20,066 bases of DNA from Saprospiraceae bacterium. Its GTDB lineage: Bacteria; Bacteroidota; Bacteroidia; Chitinophagales; Saprospiraceae. The notes under the pieces were generated by a model. The model made no database searches and was not told where the DNA came from. It saw nothing but the letters and a program-made list of their open reading frames with translations. Within the stretch, counting starts at the first letter, position 1. Each line of letters starts with the position of its first letter. This document shows positions 1-7,104 of this stretch, piece by piece. The stretch is taken from the NCBI GenBank assembly GCA_014379665.1, contig JACMLK010000350.1, forward strand, positions 1 to 20,066. The letters run 5' to 3'. A program made the translations under genes and the position numbers.

Positions 1-56
1 GTTGGACAAGAGAGATATTTTATGCAAAAGATATATATCCTGAAATAGGTCCATAG
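1..56 (+). CDS. Possible 3' end of an upstream gene (partial)
   Basis: From base 3 an open frame reads WTREIFYAKDIYPEIGP and stops at TAG 54-56. The composition looks protein-like, but 17 codons are too few to identify a family or prove coding. The other two plus frames close within the first 50 bases. If real, it is the C-terminus of a gene beginning left of the window. No hairpin terminator is visible between it and the promoter of the DUF1573 gene. Confidence 0.25.
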   Translation, partial: WTREIFYAKDIYPEIGP

Positions 57-115
57 GTTTCAGACTATGCTTTTCATCCTTAACAGTACTTTAACAGCGA
101 CCTCCGAACTTTTTT

Positions 116-146
116 TTTGCCTATTTGATTTATAGCACTATATTTG
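116..146 (+). promoter_or_regulatory. Bacteroidota-type promoter of the DUF1573 gene
   Basis: The -33 element TTTG (116-119) and the -7 element TATATTTG (139-146) are separated by 19 nt. This matches the Bacteroidota housekeeping consensus TTTG-N19-21-TAnnTTTG exactly. The start codon lies 29 nt beyond the -7 box, leaving a short leader. This is the clearest promoter in the window. Confidence 0.8.
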
Positions 147-175
147 TATTATAATTCGTAAAAAAATAAGAAATC

Positions 176-706
176 ATGAAACAAGTTTTATTTTCATTGT
201 TATTAATTGCTGGATTTTCATTAAGTGCTCAGCAAACAGAGAAAGCCCCGATTCCTGTTAAGACAGCTGGGGACCTAAAAAAAGAAGCAGTAATTAAGCA
301 AGCACAGGATCAGGCTGCTGCAGAAGTAGTTATTGAAAAAACAAATGCTGTGATGACTTTTGAGTCATTGACAGTTGATTATGGTACGATTGAGAATGGA
401 GGTGAACCTGTACGCTTAGTTAAATTTACCAATACCGGTACTGACCCTTTAGTGATTAAAAATGCAAGAGGATCTTGTGGTTGTACTGTACCAACATGGC
501 CAAAAGAGCCAATTGCTCCAGGTCAGAGCAGTGTTATGGAAATAAGGTATGATACTAAAAGAACAGGTAAAATAAATAAATCTGTGACTATAACTACTAA
601 CGAAGGACCGGACAATCATGTACTTCAGGTGATTGGTGAAGTATTGCCAGTAAAAGAGGAAAAAGCAGTACCTGTTGCAGAACCAAATATTATAAAGGGT
701 AACTAA
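176..706 (+). CDS. Secreted DUF1573-domain protein
   Basis: This 176-residue protein begins with a signal peptide (about residues 1-19, ending ...SLSAQQ), so it is exported to the periplasm or beyond. Residues 20-58 are a charged, Ala/Lys/Glu-rich linker. Residues 62-157 form an Ig-like DUF1573 domain, recognised by its hallmark GSCGCTVP (99-106), the preceding KFTNTGTDPLVI strand and the closing ITTNEGPDNHVLQVIGEV. DUF1573 proteins are abundant in Bacteroidota and related to ASH/MSP-like Ig domains; their molecular role is unknown. The two Cys of the CGC motif are retained. The ATG follows a perfect promoter and the gene is closed by a strong hairpin, so it is monocistronic. No function beyond the domain can be assigned. 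Confidence 0.9.
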   Translation: MKQVLFSLLLIAGFSLSAQQTEKAPIPVKTAGDLKKEAVIKQAQDQAAAEVVIEKTNAVMTFESLTVDYGTIENGGEPVRLVKFTNTGTDPLVIKNARGSCGCTVPTWPKEPIAPGQSSVMEIRYDTKRTGKINKSVTITTNEGPDNHVLQVIGEVLPVKEEKAVPVAEPNIIKGN

Positions 707-726
707 AACCCGATAAAATATACTTT

Positions 727-770
727 AAAGCCCCGAAAAGATATGATACTTTTCGGGGCTTTCTTTTTTA
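727..770 (+). terminator. Intrinsic terminator of the DUF1573 gene
   Basis: There is a perfect 14-bp stem, AAAGCCCCGAAAAG (727-740) against CTTTTCGGGGCTTT (749-762), with an 8-nt loop and a T-rich run to about 769. It lies 20 nt after the DUF1573 stop codon. It should insulate the following yaaA gene, which then needs its own promoter; none with good consensus is visible between 771 and 839. Confidence 0.92.
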
Positions 771-839
771 TTTCATTTTTTAGAACCAATAGGCTTATTT
801 ATAGTTTATTGTGACAATGACTTAATCATATCTTTACTT

Positions 840-1604
840 ATGATAGCAATCCTATCGCCTTCCAAAACTTTGGACAGTAACCCAAAATCTGCACATACTT
901 TTACCATACCCGGATTTACTACAGAAATAAAGACGTTGGTCAATATTTTGAAAAAGAAAAATATTGATGAACTTATGCAACTAATGAATTTAAGCAGGAA
1001 GTTGGCTGGTTTAAATGACCAAAGATATAAGAGTTTTGATCTTGATTTTAATACTGAAAACAGTAGTTCAACAATATTTACATTTAAGGGAGAATTATAT
1101 CTGGGATTGAAAGCTGATAAATTCTCGGAACAAGATCTTGATTATGCTCAAAAGCATTTGATGATACTGTCAGGGTTGTATGGGGTATTGCGCCCGTTAG
1201 ATTTGATGCATGAATACAGATTGGAGATGGGAACAAAACTGAAAAACAATAAAGGCAAAAATCTTTATACATTTTGGGGAGACAAAATCACAAGAGTTTT
1301 GAATCAGAATCTGGAAGAAACTAACTCTGAATTTTTGATTAATCTGGCTTCCAACGAATACTTTAGAAGCATTAACACCAAGATGTTAAAGGCTAAAATT
1401 TTACAAATGCATTTTCTGGATGAAAAAGATGGAAAAAGAAGATTTATATCTTTTAATGCAAAAAAAGCCAGGGGACTTATGGCTGCATTTATGATAAAAA
1501 ACAGATGTACATCTCCTGAGCAATTGAAAGAATTTAATGAAGAAGGCTATTTTTATGACATGGTAAATTCTGATGATAAAACCCTGACTTTTATAAAGTA
1601 CTAA
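840..1604 (+). CDS. yaaA: YaaA family (DUF328) peroxide stress protein
   Basis: This 254-residue cytoplasmic protein has the full length typical of the family. The hallmarks are in order: ILSPSKTLD at 4-12, SGLYGVLRPLD at 111-121, YRLEMGTKL at 126-134, LASNEYF at 169-175 and FNAKKARGLMAAFM at 205-218. E. coli YaaA is induced by OxyR and limits free intracellular iron during H2O2 stress, and DNA binding has been reported for the family fold. Those functions come from the family and are not shown here. The ATG at 840 opens directly on the conserved MIAILSPSK start, which settles the start site. There is no signal peptide or membrane segment. The gene stands alone between a strong upstream terminator and a long gene-free stretch, with only a weak 5-bp hairpin (1624-1638) after its stop. 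Confidence 0.93.
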   Translation: MIAILSPSKTLDSNPKSAHTFTIPGFTTEIKTLVNILKKKNIDELMQLMNLSRKLAGLNDQRYKSFDLDFNTENSSSTIFTFKGELYLGLKADKFSEQDLDYAQKHLMILSGLYGVLRPLDLMHEYRLEMGTKLKNNKGKNLYTFWGDKITRVLNQNLEETNSEFLINLASNEYFRSINTKMLKAKILQMHFLDEKDGKRRFISFNAKKARGLMAAFMIKNRCTSPEQLKEFNEEGYFYDMVNSDDKTLTFIKY

Positions 1605-1961
1605 TATATACGCAGTCTTTATATTGGGTCAGTCCCAAATGAATTAATTCCTGAATTGCAGGATAAAGAAGCAATAGCAAGCCAAGATTCCAATATTTTA
1701 TACATTCAGATATGATTATTATATTGTTTCTTGAGACATTTGTAGTTTTTTGGCTTCAGAATATTATCTATAAATTGCTTGTTTTAATCGGAATAATCAT
1801 TGCATTAAGCTGAAATTTGCATTTATATGAAACATTCAGGATAAATTCTGCGTTATAGTTTTGTATTTTAATTTCGATATTATTAATTTATAGAAATTTA
1901 ATTGGTATTATTGAAAATAATAAACACGAAACAAAATTTTATTTTAATTTAAACAAATATT
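1605..1961. other. 357-nt intergenic stretch without a gene
   Basis: No credible coding frame is visible on either strand; the sequence is very AT-rich with frequent stops. Two short hairpins follow the yaaA stop (TTGGG/CCCAA, 1624-1638; TCCTG/CAGGA, 1649-1663). Neither has a T-tract, so neither is a convincing terminator. The right part probably carries the promoter and leader of the 81-residue gene. Confidence 0.6.
1860..1891 (+). promoter_or_regulatory. Weak promoter candidate for the 81-residue gene
   Basis: TTTG (1860-1863) is followed after 20 nt by TAATTTAT (1884-1891), which keeps TA and the first two T positions of TAnnTTTG but lacks the final TG. It would give a leader of about 65 nt before the ATG at 1962. 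In such AT-rich DNA this is only a candidate. Confidence 0.3.
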
Positions 1962-2207
1962 ATGACAACGTTAATCAGTTACAACAGTCCCTATGAGATG
2001 GGTTTAAAGCCTAAAAGTTATTTTCAGGCAGCAAGAGAAATCTCAAGAGCTAAATTGCTCCAGTCTGATGTAACCATCAAAGCAAGAAAGCCCAGATATA
2101 GTTACACTCCGAATGTGGACAGTTCGGATGCATATGGCAGAGAATTCATGAAAACCATTCCTTGGTTGATAGCCAGTGTGGCAGTCTTTGTGAGTTTGGT
2201 TTTCTAA
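1962..2207 (+). CDS. Small protein with C-terminal membrane segment (unrecognised)
   Basis: This 81-residue protein belongs to no family I recognise. Residues 1-63 are soluble, basic and rich in Tyr, Ser and Arg (for example QAAREISRAK at 22-31, KARKPRYSY at 40-48). Residues 66-81 (IPWLIASVAVFVSLVF) form a single hydrophobic helix that ends the protein, so it resembles a tail-anchored inner-membrane protein with the N-terminal part in the cytoplasm. There is no N-terminal signal peptide. Coding is supported by the open frame from the ATG after an A-rich leader and by a strong terminator 8 nt past the stop. It appears monocistronic and convergent with the helicase gene. No function is assigned. 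Confidence 0.68.
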   Translation: MTTLISYNSPYEMGLKPKSYFQAAREISRAKLLQSDVTIKARKPRYSYTPNVDSSDAYGREFMKTIPWLIASVAVFVSLVF

Positions 2208-2214
2208 AAATAAT

Positions 2215-2240
2215 AAAAGGGGGTTTTCACCCCCTTTTTT
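2215..2240. terminator. Bidirectional intrinsic terminator between convergent genes
   Basis: A 9-bp stem, AAAAGGGGG (2215-2223) against CCCCCTTTT (2230-2238), encloses the loop TTTTCA. On the plus strand it ends in a T run to 2240. On the minus strand it is followed by TTTTATTATTTTT, so it also works for the helicase gene, whose stop codon (2239-2241) overlaps it. One compact hairpin serves both genes. Confidence 0.85.
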
Positions 2241-3567
2241 ATGTCTTCTTTTTTTGACCTCTTGTTTTTGGTTTGCCGTATTTTTTTTGCATTATAGTGA
2301 CATGTCTTACCTTGTTGTTTACTTTTTTGTTTTTTGCCTTTTTCTCCTGGAAAGCTTCTTCTTTTATTTTTGGAATTTTGCCAAGGATATTTTTCATTTG
2401 GACTTTTGGAATTTCAAAATCAGTAAGCACATCAGAAATAATTAATCCCTCAGGCAGGTCCAGAACAGGGATGTCATACTTCATCAATAACTGTATATCT
2501 TTAAGGTAATCTGTTTCATAATCACCTACCAATGAAACAGACTCTCCTTTTTTATCAGCACGTCCTGTTCTTCCGATCCGGTGCACATAATTTTGGGGTT
2601 CATCCGGTAGATCAAAATTAATCACATGTGAGACGTCTTCTATATCCAAACCTCTGGCAATGATATCTGTAGCAATCAACATCCTGTATGTACCATCCTG
2701 AAATTTATTAACAGCATTAAACCTGAAATTCTGGTCTTTATTAGAATGTATTACACCAGTTTGATCTGGATATTTTTCTGAAATTACTGCATATAATTCA
2801 TCTGCCAAAACCTTGGTTGAGACAAATATGAGAACTTTTGTCATATCATTCTTTGCGGCTACCAACAACTCCAATAGATGAATCTTTGTATTGAAATTCG
2901 GAACACGGTAAAGACATTGATTAATATTTGATAAAGGTGATCCGGAAGGGGCGGCTTCCACTTTTTCCGGAGCATTAAAATATTCATTTATCAGTGCTTC
3001 CACATCATCAGTGATGGTAGCTGAAAACATCAAATTTTGTCTTTTCACTGGCAATAAATCCATAATATGCATCAATTGAGATCTGAAACCTAAATTCAAC
3101 ATCTCATCCACTTCGTCAATAACCAGCTTTTTAATCATTTTAAGATTCAGGGCTCCGTGATATCCAAGGTCCAACAACCTCCCTGGTGTTCCCACAATGA
3201 TATCAAGACCATCTGAAATTTCAGCAGCCTGGGTCCTCAGGTTAGTACCTCCATAAACACCCATTACTACAGCATTTGTATATTTTGCAAGTTCCTTCAC
3301 TTGAGCTACAACCTGCACTACCAATTCTCTGGTTGGTACCACAATGAGTATCTGAGGGTGTCTTTTTTTACTGAATTGCCACATCTTAAGCAATGGAAGC
3401 AGATAAGCGATTGTTTTACCGGTACCCGTCTGAGCAATGCCCTGTACATCCCTGCCCGACATAATCACAGAAAAGGCTTTAAGTTGGATTGTGGTTGGCT
3501 TTGACAAGCCAGCATCGTTAAGTGCATTCCACAAAGGATTATTTAGGTTCAATTCCCTGAAAGTCAT
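2239..3567 (-). CDS. DEAD-box ATP-dependent RNA helicase (DEVD variant)
   Basis: This 442-residue cytoplasmic protein has the complete DEAD-box core: Q motif around PTTIQ (24-28), motif I AQTGTGKT (45-52), Ia PTREL (78-82), Ib TPGR (127-130), II DEVD (151-154), III SAT (182-184), V ARGLD (304-308) and VI HRIGRTGR (329-336). It should unwind RNA duplexes with ATP, in ribosome assembly or RNA turnover as for RhlE-like helicases. Motif II reads DEVD instead of DEAD; the catalytic D-E pair is intact, so ATPase activity is expected. About the last 40 residues are a Lys/Arg-rich, low-complexity RNA-binding tail. A TACCTTTG box lies 24 nt upstream of the ATG, so it probably has its own promoter despite following the PUL on the same strand. 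Subfamily assignment is uncertain, so no symbol is given. Confidence 0.93.
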   Translation of the reverse strand: MTFRELNLNNPLWNALNDAGLSKPTTIQLKAFSVIMSGRDVQGIAQTGTGKTIAYLLPLLKMWQFSKKRHPQILIVVPTRELVVQVVAQVKELAKYTNAVVMGVYGGTNLRTQAAEISDGLDIIVGTPGRLLDLGYHGALNLKMIKKLVIDEVDEMLNLGFRSQLMHIMDLLPVKRQNLMFSATITDDVEALINEYFNAPEKVEAAPSGSPLSNINQCLYRVPNFNTKIHLLELLVAAKNDMTKVLIFVSTKVLADELYAVISEKYPDQTGVIHSNKDQNFRFNAVNKFQDGTYRMLIATDIIARGLDIEDVSHVINFDLPDEPQNYVHRIGRTGRADKKGESVSLVGDYETDYLKDIQLLMKYDIPVLDLPEGLIISDVLTDFEIPKVQMKNILGKIPKIKEEAFQEKKAKNKKVNNKVRHVTIMQKKYGKPKTRGQKKKT

Positions 3568-3591
3568 AGAAGTATATTAGAAATAATAAAG

Positions 3592-3599
3592 CAAAGGTA
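3592..3599 (-). promoter_or_regulatory. -7 box for the helicase gene
   Basis: On the minus strand this reads TACCTTTG, a perfect match to TAnnTTTG, 24 nt before the helicase ATG. The -33 region is poor: the best match is TTTA at a spacing of 22 nt. The box supports independent transcription of the helicase gene. No hairpin terminator is visible between the end of the glycoamylase-like gene (3651) and this box, so some read-through from the PUL is possible. Confidence 0.45.
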
Positions 3600-3650
3600 A
3601 GGATAAGTTGACGATGAGAGATAAAAGTGATTAATTACGGTTATTTTCAA

Positions 3651-5462
3651 TTACAAAAGAACCAACTTTTTAATTTTAATATTATTTTCAAAATGTACCA
3701 CGACATAATATACTCCTGGTTGCCAGTTGTTGTCCGTCTCAATTTTTGTAATCGAAAAAATATTTTCATTCAGTAATAAGAGTAGATTTCCTGAATTACT
3801 GTAAATCTCAACTTTAATAGGTATCAAACCATCCTCATCAAAAAAGAGCTCAATAAACCCTGATGAAGGATTCGGAAATATATTGAATTTCATATCTGAT
3901 AATCCATTTCCATCAACATTTGCAGATGGATCCTTTACAAATCCAATGGCATCCAGTGCTGGTTGAATTTCAGGATTCTTCATAAACATTTTCCAAAGAA
4001 GCTCTGTGCGATGATTTTGTATCATACAAATGATAGGACCCTGATCAATGCTCAGATATGAGTCTGCATACCAGTTGGCGTTGCCATTGAAAGCATCATA
4101 AAATCCATACTTTCCAAATAACAAATCACCTTCTGAAAAATAGAAATACTTGAGAGCATCCATACTTTCTGCCGGGGTATATGGCATGGAAGACAACGCC
4201 GCCGTCGGTGCAATTGTACCGTTATCTTTGTTTCCCGGTTCGTGTGCTGAGTATCCCCATGGATCGTCAGAAGCGGTTAGCCCCCAGCATTCTGATGAAT
4301 ATTTTTTATGATTTAGTGGATTAGCGATACAGTACCCCCGATTGATCAATGTGTGATTTCTGTTATTATCAAAATAATTGATGTTTTTATCTTTTATTCC
4401 TCGAGGGTCGAATCCAATAAATGAATAATGTGAAAAAAATAAAGGTCCCCCATAAGGTGGACCTACAAATAATTTATGACCGAACCAGGTATTTCCATTT
4501 TTATAATTTGAATTGGCAGTCCATCCTGTGTTCCAATAGGTAACAGGAATCGGATGTGTTGGGGAAGCAATAGACAGGATATATACGATCATGGCTTCGT
4601 TGTAGCCACGAAGTGGAAAATTCATCTGCCACCCAAAATTTGGTGACCAGTGCCAATATAATACTCCTGAATTGTTCTTTGTATAAAAATTCCATTCCAC
4701 ATCTTCATATAATGTAGTAATAATCTGTCTGATCGCATTTTCATATGCGTTATTCTGGTCAAAAAACTGTCGGGCACTGAGCAGGCCCTCCATCAGGAAA
4801 GCAGTTTCCACCAGATCACCCCCATTATCATACTGGCTAAATGGAATTGTTTTGCCTGTTCTCCCATTCATCCAATGAGGGAACACACCGTGAAACCTAT
4901 CGGCATACTGCAGAAAACTAATGATTTTAATAATGCGGTTTACCCCTTCTGATCTTGTAATGAACCCATTTTCTATGCCAACAAGAATGCTCATTATCCC
5001 AAAACCTGATCCTCCGGTAGTCACCACATCACCGCTGCTATTTCGTTCTTTAGCCATACCTGATACTGGATGTGCATCATCCCAAAAGTATCTGAAAGTA
5101 TATCGCTGCACCATTTCCATGAGCGCTTCATCAGACATCTCTGATTCTGATACTTTGATAGTATCAGAATAAGCAACAGCTTGATTTAATCCATTAAGAG
5201 CAACTACAAAGTAAAAAAAGGTATCTAAATTTAAAGGATCAGAAAAATCCATGTATTCGTTTGTAATAATAGTTTTTACAGCGCTGAAATTTAGTCTGTC
5301 TTCAGACCTCATAATCCGGAAATACTCAGCCCCGGATACCCCGGTTGTTGACCAGGAGAGTTCAGTATGTCTTTGGTAGGTGTCTGATTTTGTAAAATTT
5401 ATTTTTTGGCTTATCAAATGAATCGGGATGACCCAAATGAGAAACAATATAATTCTAATCAT
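3651..5462 (-). CDS. Secreted glycoamylase-like (PF10091/GH144-type) glucanase with FN3-like and T9SS domains
   Basis: This 603-residue protein starts with a signal peptide (about 1-19). Residues 25-106 look like a fibronectin type III domain. Residues 112-510 are the glycoamylase-like (alpha/alpha)6 domain, with YFWDDAHP (125-132), GGDLVET (214-220), GYNEAMI (286-292), SPTHPIP (300-306), FDPRGIKD (351-358), ECWGLTASD (391-399), GTIAPTAA (415-422) and IDQGPI (472-477). Residues about 525-603 are a T9SS sorting domain (IFPNPSSG at 528-535, ...KKLVLL end), so the enzyme should be exported across the outer membrane and anchored or released. PF10091 includes GH144 endo-beta-1,2-glucanases such as Chitinophaga pinensis SGL. 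Acidic candidates for catalysis are D216, E219 and E289. It is the last PUL gene, 151 nt after susD. Endo action on a beta-1,2-glucan is inference; the fold and secretion route are well supported. Confidence 0.88.
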   Translation of the reverse strand: MIRIILFLIWVIPIHLISQKINFTKSDTYQRHTELSWSTTGVSGAEYFRIMRSEDRLNFSAVKTIITNEYMDFSDPLNLDTFFYFVVALNGLNQAVAYSDTIKVSESEMSDEALMEMVQRYTFRYFWDDAHPVSGMAKERNSSGDVVTTGGSGFGIMSILVGIENGFITRSEGVNRIIKIISFLQYADRFHGVFPHWMNGRTGKTIPFSQYDNGGDLVETAFLMEGLLSARQFFDQNNAYENAIRQIITTLYEDVEWNFYTKNNSGVLYWHWSPNFGWQMNFPLRGYNEAMIVYILSIASPTHPIPVTYWNTGWTANSNYKNGNTWFGHKLFVGPPYGGPLFFSHYSFIGFDPRGIKDKNINYFDNNRNHTLINRGYCIANPLNHKKYSSECWGLTASDDPWGYSAHEPGNKDNGTIAPTAALSSMPYTPAESMDALKYFYFSEGDLLFGKYGFYDAFNGNANWYADSYLSIDQGPIICMIQNHRTELLWKMFMKNPEIQPALDAIGFVKDPSANVDGNGLSDMKFNIFPNPSSGFIELFFDEDGLIPIKVEIYSNSGNLLLLLNENIFSITKIETDNNWQPGVYYVVVHFENNIKIKKLVLL

Positions 5463-5499
5463 GATTCATTATTAATTGCACTTAAACCAACACCATTGA

Positions 5500-5514
5500 T
5501 GAACAAGTTGTTCA
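5500..5514. promoter_or_regulatory. 15-bp palindrome between susD and the last PUL gene
   Basis: TGAACAA-G-TTGTTCA is a perfect inverted repeat with 7-bp arms and one central base. It lies 37 nt upstream of the glycoamylase-like ATG, inside the only sizeable gap (151 nt) between susC and the end of the locus. It has no T-tract and too small a loop for a terminator, so a protein-binding site is the simpler reading. No consensus promoter was found beside it. Confidence 0.35.
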
Positions 5515-5613
5515 CTTCACCTGTGCGAATCCTATCAATCGGATATTTATCTATACTACCAACAGATCAGTTAAGTTAATATTATATGGATGTCTTTATT
5601 ATAATAAACTAAC

Positions 5614-7083
5614 TTAATACCCCTGATTTTGCAGTATTGCTCCTCCACTGAGATCAATTTCTGTTTGTGGTAAAGGAAATAATTCGTGTTTATTGGTAAT
5701 AAAAGCCTTCCCTACTTTTGTCATGACCTCATTTTGAATATCCCATCTCTGAAGATCAAACCAACGTAATTGCTCCAAAGCCAATTCTGACCTTCTTTCC
5801 TTTCTGATAGCAGCACGAAGATCATTTTGATTTGTAATGGTTAAGTCTTTCAAAATAAAAGAATTGGACCCTCTCGCTCTTTTTCGTATAAGGTTGACAT
5901 ATTCAAGTGCCTTAGTATTATTACCAATTTCATTGGCTGCCTCAGCGGCAAGCAAAAGGATATCTGCATATCTAAGGAGTCTGATATTTCCCGGACCGTT
6001 GTCCTGCAGCCCCGCATGGTTTGGAACCCACGCTTTTTGGTTGAATCTTTCGTTGAGGATTTCAGGATTATCCTGTACTATAGTTGAACCATCAGGTAAA
6101 ACCTCACCCACATAAATGATGGTTGCCTGACGTCTTGGATCACCGGATTCATAATTTGCAATCAGATCATCACTTGGCCTATTGAATCCCCATCCCAGAT
6201 TTGGTACGCCCCTTACACCCTGAACCATATTATAAGGTGTTGCACCTGATCCGGCAACTGCAGCCTGAAGGGCTACTGCTCCTATTTCAAAAATACTTTC
6301 CGATGCATTCTCCCCACCTCGTGTGAAAATCTGATTATAAGCAGGTAATAAACTGTATTCTCCACTTTTGATTATTTCTTCACAAAGATTGAATGCTTCC
6401 TTATATTTTTTTTGAATCATATACAATTTAGCCAGTATACCTTTAGCAGCGCCTTTTGTGACTCTGCCCAGATCAGCAGCAGCGTATTTTGATTTTTCCG
6501 GTAAAGCTGAAATAGCATCCTGCAGATCTTTTTCGATAAATGAATATACTTCGGTTTTTGGATTGCGTTTTTGAGTGAAAAATTGATCTTCATTTAGTTG
6601 TTCAGTAATGATTGGTATGTCACCGAACCATTGAACGAGTCTTAAGTAGTTGAACGCTCTCAGGAATTTTGACTCAGCCACCAATCTGCTTTTTAATGTT
6701 TCTGACATATCTATGGCAGGAATTCTGTTGATGGCCAGATTTGCTCTTGCTATGGTATTATAGTGACCTTTCCAGATGGTTGAGAAAGTCTGATTGGTTG
6801 CATCAAAGAAAAAATCATCTATCTCTTTAAGATAAGGACCATCATTTTCAGTACTTCCTTTGTCAGCATCATCACTGATGATATCAGTCGCGCCTATATA
6901 GGGCAATCCACAATATTCCCATGTTCTGAAATTGGAATAAACAGCATTAGTTGCCCAGATGGCATGTTCTTCGTTTTCGAAAAACGTCTCAGCAGTTAAG
7001 TTACCTTTTGGTTTTCTATTCAGGAAATCATCAGAACAACTACTTAAAAAGATGAATGCTGCAATTAAATATATATTTTTCAT
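5614..7083 (-). CDS. SusD-like outer-membrane glycan-binding lipoprotein
   Basis: This 489-residue lipoprotein has the lipobox LSSC with the lipidated Cys at 16. The next residues, SDDF, are acidic and fit a Bacteroidota lipoprotein surface-export signal. SusD/RagB hallmarks are present: FLRAFNYLRLVQWFGDIPII in the TPR-containing N-terminal half, LLRYADILLLAAEAANEIGN later, then ERRSELALEQLRWFDLQRW, and the typical C-terminal LFPLPQTEIDLSGG...LQNQGY. SusD proteins sit as a lid on the SusC barrel and deliver oligosaccharides. The gene starts 21 nt after susC, the usual coupled arrangement. The protein binds rather than cleaves glycan; its specificity cannot be read from the sequence, but the neighbours suggest a beta-glucan. 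Length is normal and no defect is visible. Confidence 0.96.
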   Translation of the reverse strand: MKNIYLIAAFIFLSSCSDDFLNRKPKGNLTAETFFENEEHAIWATNAVYSNFRTWEYCGLPYIGATDIISDDADKGSTENDGPYLKEIDDFFFDATNQTFSTIWKGHYNTIARANLAINRIPAIDMSETLKSRLVAESKFLRAFNYLRLVQWFGDIPIITEQLNEDQFFTQKRNPKTEVYSFIEKDLQDAISALPEKSKYAAADLGRVTKGAAKGILAKLYMIQKKYKEAFNLCEEIIKSGEYSLLPAYNQIFTRGGENASESIFEIGAVALQAAVAGSGATPYNMVQGVRGVPNLGWGFNRPSDDLIANYESGDPRRQATIIYVGEVLPDGSTIVQDNPEILNERFNQKAWVPNHAGLQDNGPGNIRLLRYADILLLAAEAANEIGNNTKALEYVNLIRKRARGSNSFILKDLTITNQNDLRAAIRKERRSELALEQLRWFDLQRWDIQNEVMTKVGKAFITNKHELFPLPQTEIDLSGGAILQNQGY

Positions 7084-7104
7084 GATACTAATTTTTTAAT
7101 AAAT

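Noticed and set aside
5595..5608. 14-bp palindrome TTTATTATAATAAA just downstream of susD
   Set aside because: It consists only of A and T, which makes palindromes common here. There is no GC stem for a terminator and no promoter context.
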